A DNA stretch of 64,000 nucleotides from NCBI GenBank assembly GCA_020881915.1, contig JAJFPB010000001.1, forward strand, positions 5,456,001 to 5,520,000. Reading direction: 5' to 3'. The position numbers and the translations under genes are program-made. The stretch is from Paramyrothecium sp. XJ0827. Lineage: Eukaryota; Ascomycota; Sordariomycetes; Hypocreales; Stachybotryaceae. The notes under the pieces were generated by a model. That model was given only the letters and a program-made list of their open reading frames with translations, ran no database searches and was not told where the DNA came from. Positions within the stretch are counted from its first letter, which is position 1, and the number at the start of each line of letters is the position of its first letter. Below, piece by piece: positions 57,760 through 64,000 of the stretch.

Positions 57760-59738
57760 TCACTTGATCTCAGCTTCGTCTACCTCAACCTTGACCGAGG
57801 GTGATGCTGAGAGACTCTTGTCAGCGACGGCCTCGGCAGCCGGATCTGCGTGAATGGTCACACCCTCATCGCATTCGGACGAAGTGGGTGTCGAGATCGC
57901 AGCATCCGTGCTTGTGCTTGTGGCCGTCCTGACAAGAAGTTAGTCCTTGCAGAATACACTACGCTTGGAAGCATACTGAGTATGTCCAAGATGGGACCCT
58001 GAGTGTGTGGTGGCGTTCTCGCCGTCGCGGGAGGACCCAGACATTCCACTGGCCAGGAGATCAGCCCAGCTAAGGGATTTGGAATGAATTGGGAAACTTA
58101 CCTGCGGGAAGTCGGGACAACGCGTCGCCACTGAGACGGCTGGCCATACATGGTTGGGGGCATACCAACGAGGGGGGTACCATAGGCACCAATGTTGTAC
58201 TCGTTGGTGCGGAACTGACGACGCTCGGCGGTGACACGCTTGAGCTCCTTCTGGGAGGGGGTATCGGCGTAACGAATGTTCATAAGGAGGCCTTCCTCGC
58301 CGATACCAACGCCATTGAACTTGCGAATAACGTCATCACAAACATCGCGACATTCGAAGCTGCTGCAGTCTTAGAAAATGGCTGCAAGATCAAAGGGGAT
58401 GTTTTACGTACCGAGCAAAGCCAACACCGCGACTGTTTCCCATGTTGTCGCGAAGAATCTTGCTAGACAGAATTGTGTAGCCAAGAAAGATGGTACCAAG
58501 TTCCTAATCAAGTCAGCACACGCATGATCTCAGCTCAATCAGAGTTGTGCAGTGGAATAAAATGGCTGGATGTCGCCAGGTAAACATACCACTTCGGTCA
58601 GCGACTTGGGCAGGTTAGAAATGTAGAGGTTGGTAGACAGTTCATCGCCCTCGGCCTTGAGACGAGAATTGAAGGACTCCTTTGTATGGAAGGTCAGCTC
58701 GAGTGGGCAATAAATCTTGAGATGCTTGTGTCCTGGACTTACTCGAGCGAAGCCGACTTCATATCCGAGGCGATGGAAGCCACGAATGCACATCTCAGAA
58801 TGGCGGGCATCGTAAAACTTGGCAAAGCCAAAACTATCAAAGTTAGCTTGAGTGATGGAGTCCTAAAGCTTGACATACCCTTTGCAAGCACCCGTTCCGG
58901 TGTCGATGATCGCCTTCGAGGTCTCCACAGCGCCAAAGCGGGAAGCAAAGTGGAAGAGCAACTCATCGTCAGTAGTAGGATGAAGGCCACGAATGTAAAC
59001 GTTCCGATTGCCGGGAATGCGGTTCTCGAGGCTCTGCTCGACGCTCTTCATCTGACCTGGTGGAGTGAAGACAGCTGGAACCGCCTTAGGAATAGGTGGC
59101 TCCTGCTTGAGGAGGTCATCGAGAGCACGATCAGTGATTGAGGCAAAGGCCTTCGCGTTACCATCAATGTGCAGGTTGGAGAGACCAAGCTGCTGAGGGG
59201 ACGGAGTTGTGTAGGCAGACCGATCCAAATTGGCAACTCGTGGTCCATTGTCACGATGAGAGATGCCTCCATAGAAGGGCGTGGCAGGAGTGGACTCGGT
59301 AGTGGAGTAAGAACCGCGGCGGTTCTCGAGGCCAGGAACCTCCGAATGTCCTCGATCGAGGCGAGGCTGGTTGGCATTGGCTCGACCTGGGGTGAAGGGC
59401 ATGAGAGGCATGTGGAGGCCAAGGTAAGGGGACCCGTAGCTGCCCGCAGTAGTCATGGAGTAGTTTGCGTATGGGTTCTCGTTCCCATGTCCAAGCGGCA
59501 TTGGCTGCGTAGCGGACATAGGGGCAAGGACGAGCTGGCCCTCAGATCCAACCATGAACGCTGGGCCAGGCTGCAGCGGAAGTTGAGGGCCAGAGCCACC
59601 AGGCAAGCCCATGCTTCCTCCAAGAGTCATTCCAGCAAAGTGATTGACAAGCATGTTTGGGTCACCAGCTGCGTGGCCCGAGGCATGACCATGAGCACGA
59701 CCCACGTAGGGGTTGGTAACGCCCGTGTTGGCTTCCAT
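57760..59738 (-). CDS. Tandem-RRM RNA-binding protein, MSSP/RBMS-like
   Basis: Seven exons on the minus strand: 59738-58879, 58833-58743, 58679-58590, 58503-58412, 58359-58102, 58048-57977 and 57928-57760. They total 1632 nt and encode 543 aa. The Gly/Pro/Met-rich N-terminal half is probably disordered. RRM1 begins NRNVYIRGLHPTTDDELL with RNP1 as CKGFGFAKFYD. RRM2 begins TNLYISNLPKSL with RNP1 as RGVGFARFEC. The pairing and the NLYISNLP signature resemble metazoan RBMS/MSSP single-strand-binding proteins, so an RNA-binding, post-transcriptional role is inferred; no target is known. Introns interrupt the RNP1 core of both RRMs. The Thr/Ser-rich C-terminus ends VEVDEAEIK. A probable 5' UTR intron lies upstream at 59770-59924. 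Confidence 0.9.
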
Positions 59739-60162
59739 TGAAAGATTGATGACGGGATAAAGGGGATAACTGATTAAGTCTCCTGTTCAGTCCCGGTCAG
59801 CAATCTTGGACTTGTCAGGACTCGCCTCCTAGCTGGCAAAGAAAACGAGGAGAATGCTTTCCAACTTGCCAACTAGGCAGACAGGTCTAAATGGGTCAGG
59901 GTTGTCGTTTCAGGGACAGCTTACCTGTACGGTTGGATGCAATTCCAAGTTGGTTCGAAGAAGCGGATATTCAGCGTTGCTCGAAGTCTGTCTCAAACAG
60001 TGTGAGTGAGTACTGATGTCCCGTTACGTATCGCAAATGGGGAGGGTCTCGCCAGACACGGGGAGGGTAGGGTGGAAGGAATGAAATTTTGTCGAAAGCA
60101 AATGTCTCTACTCAGCTATATGGTAGCTGGAAGCGGTCTGGAGTAACAAGGAAGAACAAAGG

Positions 60163-60239
60163 GCGAGGAGGAGGAGGAGGAGGAGGAGGAGGAGGAGGTA
60201 GGAGGAGGTGGTGGTGGTTTTGGAGGAGGAGGGGGGGGA
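60163..60239 (+). repeat. GAG/GGA microsatellite
   Basis: About 11 GAG units run uninterrupted (60165-60198), followed by GGA/GGT variants and a run of nine G. On the RRM transcript strand this is a CTC/TCC pyrimidine tract that would lie in the 5' leader or promoter. Confidence 0.85.
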
Positions 60240-60252
60240 ACGAAATAAATTC

Positions 60253-60296
60253 TGATCTGAGGTGAAGGTGATGTTGATCTGAGGTGAAGGTGATGC
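60253..60296 (+). repeat. Two tandem copies of a 22-bp unit
   Basis: The unit TGATCTGAGGTGAAGGTGAT plus two bases is repeated directly (60253-60274 and 60275-60296) with one terminal mismatch. It lies just beyond the GAG microsatellite and probably arose by slippage. Confidence 0.85.
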
Positions 60297-63200
60297 GGAC
60301 CCAAGCTCACCTCTAAACTCCGAAGTTGATAGCCGGGGGTGCAAACAGAGTCCTGAGTAGCGAGAAAGAAATTGGGCTACGGGGATGCGAAAACGAAGCG
60401 AGAGTAAGTAAAGTAGAACAAGCTAGAGAGCAAGATGGGTGAAGGAGTCTGGGGCTAGCGAGAGTGTTGAAGAGAACAGTGTTGATCTTTGTTGATGTGA
60501 GGAGGGAGAGGGGAAAAGAAAGGGAGGAAAAGACTCGAGACGAGGTGGGTGAAGAAGCAAAAGGGGACTGGTTGGTGCACCTCGCTTACCTTAATTGTGT
60601 GAAGTAGCTCTATTGTTGAAGGAAGGAGTGACAATAACGAACTCCAAAGTAGAGGATGTGGAAAGGAGTTGTTGGTCTAGGCGCGAAGGTGCCGTGCTTG
60701 GTGATGTTGTGGTAGGCGCGAAACCGAAATGTAAGGTCAGAAGAGGCGAGAAGAGGCGAGATCCAAAGTGCGGGTGCTGGAGGTAAGAGATATCACACTT
60801 CGAGGCTGCTTCGAGTTGCTTCTAACCACGATACGGGTAGCGAAATCCAAAGTCGCGAGAAGGAAGAGCGAGAGTCTTGAGAGAAGCCTGTGGGTGACGA
60901 AGGATAAAAAGTGAGGTGGAGAGAAACGAAGGCAGGTTGGAATTTATATCAGGAAAAGCAGGAGGTGCTCCCACAAAACCGGGCAGCTGGTAGCGAGCGT
61001 GTTCGCCTCACCTGCCAGCTGGAAGGAGGCACGCGTACCCTCGATGGATCGAGCGATGTTTCGTGCGCGACCCTCAATCACGTCGGTTGCTCGACAGCTG
61101 TAAGCACCTCGTGCTTTTCTGCCAGCAAGAAAGATGGCAGGCGATATGCGGAGTTGAGAAGTTTGGGAGCGAGCTTTACTCTCAGGCAGAGTATTGCCTC
61201 CTTTGCGCAGCCCTGGATAGACAGACAAATCGGCCTTTGCTGAGAGGTACACGGCCAGCTGTTATCCTCAGTCCAGAGTCTTCAAGATTCTCCTGGAGCT
61301 TGATGCCTGGCAGCTTGTTGTGTCGTTCTTAGAAAGAGGAAGCGATATCTGCGCTTCCAAGCCCACGTATTCTCGTCTGTGGCTCGTGTTTTCGCGGCTG
61401 CCCAATCGATCGGTTCTACCGTATATCCACGATTCCAGTTTTCTCGTTCCACGACTGCTCGACACAAGGATGGGCTCTCCGATCGGATAGAGAGCTTGCG
61501 GTCTTCTTTGTTATATTTGTCTTGTAGTTGGCCCAGATCCTGCAAGGACGTTGCTTTGCTCTTCGAAGCACGTCGAGTAACGTGTATGAATACTGGAAAT
61601 ACTTAATTGATAACACGAATAGTTGTAAATGAGGTGGATTAACCATGCAAGATGTCACTAATAATAGTCGTAGGATGCTGAAGAGCGAGGTTCCTCTACT
61701 GATGTGCAGACCAGAGACCTTTTCCGAATCACGGGCGATGCGTTCACACTTATAAAGAGCGTCTCTGCCTGTCCTACCTCGAAGGCTAGACCAAGCCCGC
61801 AGGGTGCTTGGTCCGTCTTTGCTTTTTCTTCCCAGACATCAGAGCCTTGATTCACTCTGGGACAATCAAAGACTTCGCGGTCACCCCACAAGTGGCGGAA
61901 GCCAGAAGTCAGAGCCCATTGATTTGCAAAAGAATAAGTCGTCTGAAAGGAAGTCAATAGCGGCTCCATTGTATGCATAGCTGAAGTTGCTTCGGCGAGA
62001 GCTCAAGCAACTCTGTTTCTAAAGGTTACCAAATGTCCGTGGTATTTCATTTCCGGTCACTACACCTGTGACCGCAAGCCGCAGTTGAACTTTTCATCGG
62101 ATCATCCATGCATGCATCTGTTTGTGTCCCGTGATTTGCTTTTTTCTCTGCTCGAGCATCTTTTTGGTTTTGAGGGACAGCACCCCCATTCTCCGCTCTG
62201 GAGGAGAAAAAATATCTTCCAAGCATCAGAACGCTCAGTTTAAATTCGTGAATTCTAAGAGACCAATGACATCGTTTTCGTGTTTTGAGTTATTGAACTC
62301 GTCCATGAGGTTGGAGCTTGGTCCTGCGAAAAGGAAGCTTGCTTCCAACAGCAAATCTTCCGCCTTCACAGTGCTGGAGGCAGCGGTCACATCCGAAAAA
62401 AATAAAGTGGAAAAAGAAGGGATGCTCCCCCAATGCATCATTTGTAGGTGTTAATGTTGCTCAAATGACCAATCTGTTTAGGCTGCCTTGAACCCTTCCC
62501 CCTCGCATACGTATGTGGAGGTGCAGCTGCAGGACCTCTCCGGGTGCAATCTCGAAGCAAAAGAAACGAGAAGTTAGCACCCAAGGAAAAAGCAGTGACA
62601 AAAGCCGCATTTCAGTCAACGCTGGGTAATGTGGTTGTCAGCCTTCGCGTCTGGAGCCGAGCTGCCCAGAGTGGTGGCTCGAGTTTGCTTTTGATTGATG
62701 CGTATCGCAGTGCGGAACCGGCCAATGCGCTCGCGAAATGGTAAAACTGATTGATCGGGTTATGCGGAGCTGTAAAGTCGAGGATCCGTTCAATCACAAA
62801 AACGGCGCGTCATTCATGGGCCTCGTCTCGTGGTACTCTGGACTGACCAGCACATCGGTTGGTTCGCGCACACAACTCAAGTTTTCCCATTTACCGTATC
62901 TAGACAGCAAAAGGAAATGTTTCTCGACGCCATCAACGAGGAAACAGAGATCCAACAAACCAACAGTCTAACCCGACTCCCCCAAAACAAGATTCCGACC
63001 CCATCCGTCTCGCCGCCCAACCCTCATTTCCAGTGTTTCAAATTCAGTAGTCTATCTTTTGGGCTGGTGGCATACGTTTCGGAGAGGGAGACGGAAGTAC
63101 AGACATGACGAGATTAAAAAATTACTCCCAGAAAAGGGTCTCTCCTCCGCCGATTTAGATCCGAACCGAGCGCAGCCCCGTCCCTTGTATATGATGCACC

Positions 63201-63297
63201 CTGACCCGCGAAAAAATGATAACATCGCAAGGCCTAGACACGCTCCTTCGCTATGTCGAATACCCATGAACCAAAGGAATCCAATTATTAGCCGGGT

Positions 63298-64000
63298 TCA
63301 AGACCAGACATCCTCCTATGAGATATTGTTAGTAACGACGCGAACACAACAAAATAGAGAGGCTGTAAAACAGGCACCAAAAAGCGTCAAGAAAGATTCA
63401 CGTACCTGGTACTGGTTGGCTGCCCTCATGTTCTTTACGACCTCTTCTCCCTTGGCTTCGGAGACACCACGGCCTTCAGCAATAATCTGCGCCAAGACCG
63501 TATTCACCTCGCGCGCCATATTCGCGGCATCGCCGCAGACGTAGAAGTAAGCCTTCTGGGAAAGCAGCTCATTGACTTCCTTGGCCATCTCCTTGAGACG
63601 GTGCTGGACATAGACCTTCTTCGGGCCGTCGCGAGAAAAGGCAGTAATAAACTCGAACTTGTCACCAAGCGCCTTCTTGTATTGCTAGTAGATTGTCAGT
63701 CACAGATCTCTTCTCAGATTTTCAAAGCGTCAACACTTACCTCCCACTCAGACTGGTACATGAAATCTTCCGTCGACTTTCGGCAGCCGAAGAACAACAA
63801 AGTGCGGCCAACGTCCACACCCTCCTCGGCCAGCTTGGCGCGCTCCTGCACGAAACCGCGAAATGGAGCAACACCCGTTCCCGGGCCAATCATGATGATA
63901 GGCTTGGCGGGGTCAGAGGGCAGCTTGAAGTTGGAATGCCTGATGTGAACCGGGACATGGATACCGTCATACTTGTTGCGAGGTCCATCCAGCTCATAGG
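63298..64000 (-). CDS. NADPH-cytochrome P450 reductase, C-terminal part (cut by window edge)
   Basis: The diflavin reductase transfers electrons from NADPH through FAD and FMN to P450 enzymes at the ER membrane. Visible exons on the minus strand are beyond 64000-63741, 63684-63406 and 63315-63298 (18 nt). The first visible exon has the NADPH pyrophosphate-binding motif [14 protein letters not shown] and then [20 protein letters not shown]. The next has [11 protein letters not shown] and [16 protein letters not shown], followed by [14 protein letters not shown]. The final exon adds EDVWS after NQYQ, the conserved C-terminus whose terminal aromatic stacks on FAD. The membrane anchor, FMN domain and most of the FAD domain lie outside the window. 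Confidence 0.95.

Larger units (their letters stand above)
59739..63297. other. Long leader/promoter region of the RRM gene, no gene recognised
   Basis: This 3.56-kb gap lies between the RRM start and the P450-reductase stop. Near the RRM gene, a minus-strand intron (59924-59770, donor GTAAGC, branch GCTGACC, acceptor ATCAG) ends 31 nt before the ATG, so the 5' UTR is probably spliced. Another good minus-strand donor (GGTAAGCG) is at about 60590-60597. The segment 60000-60960 is strongly A/G-rich on the + strand, that is, pyrimidine-rich in the transcript direction. Open frames between 60.9 and 63.2 kb look random. Confidence 0.5.

Overview
The window comes from a filamentous ascomycete (Pezizomycotina, most likely Sordariomycetes). 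Its genes are split by short introns of about 40-160 nt with GTRNGT donors, CTAAC/CTGAC-type branch points and CAG/TAG acceptors. The genes use universal fungal families, sit on both strands, and are separated by long non-coding gaps. I see no rRNA, convincing tRNA, CRISPR array or intact transposon. Exon coordinates come from manual splice-site and reading-frame checks. For each multi-exon gene the summed exon length is divisible by three and the conserved sequence continues across the joins.

Layout, left to right. Positions 2.9-13.7 kb hold three genes whose families act at the vacuole: a CDF zinc transporter (minus), the GATOR1/SEACIT subunit Iml1 (plus) and a CAX Ca2+/H+ exchanger (minus). 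Positions 16.5-28.3 kb are a compact housekeeping block: a molybdopterin-binding-domain protein with a candidate mitochondrial presequence (minus), glia maturation factor (plus), the Fe-S scaffold Nbp35 (minus), deoxyhypusine hydroxylase (plus), RNA polymerase I subunit Rpa12 (minus) and the cohesin loader Scc2 (plus). A 4.9-kb non-coding stretch rich in GGTAAGGTA/TACCTTACC motifs leads into a RAS gene (33.2-34.1 kb, plus). Next come an unusual cysteine-rich protein with five consecutive Zn2Cys6-like modules and two SUMO-interaction-like motifs (35.9-37.6 kb, minus) and a secreted GH43 endo-arabinanase (39.2-40.2 kb, minus).

Positions 42.6-64 kb hold the karyopherin Mtr10, 5-formyltetrahydrofolate cyclo-ligase (both minus), an OPT-family transporter (plus), proteasome subunit Rpn1 (minus), the atypical kinase Rio2 (plus), a tandem-RRM MSSP/RBMS-like protein (minus) and the 3' part of NADPH-cytochrome P450 reductase (minus, cut by the window edge).

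There is no operon or obvious biosynthetic gene cluster. The genes are independent core functions: nutrient and ion control at the vacuole, Fe-S and eIF5A maturation, ribosome and rRNA synthesis, nuclear import, proteolysis and chromosome cohesion. The best candidate for something undescribed is the five-zinc-cluster/tandem-SIM protein at 35864-37591. Other items worth checking are a 9-nt microexon with alternative start codons in the molybdopterin-binding gene, very small first exons, an atypical intron in the GMF gene, and the motif-dense region around RAS.
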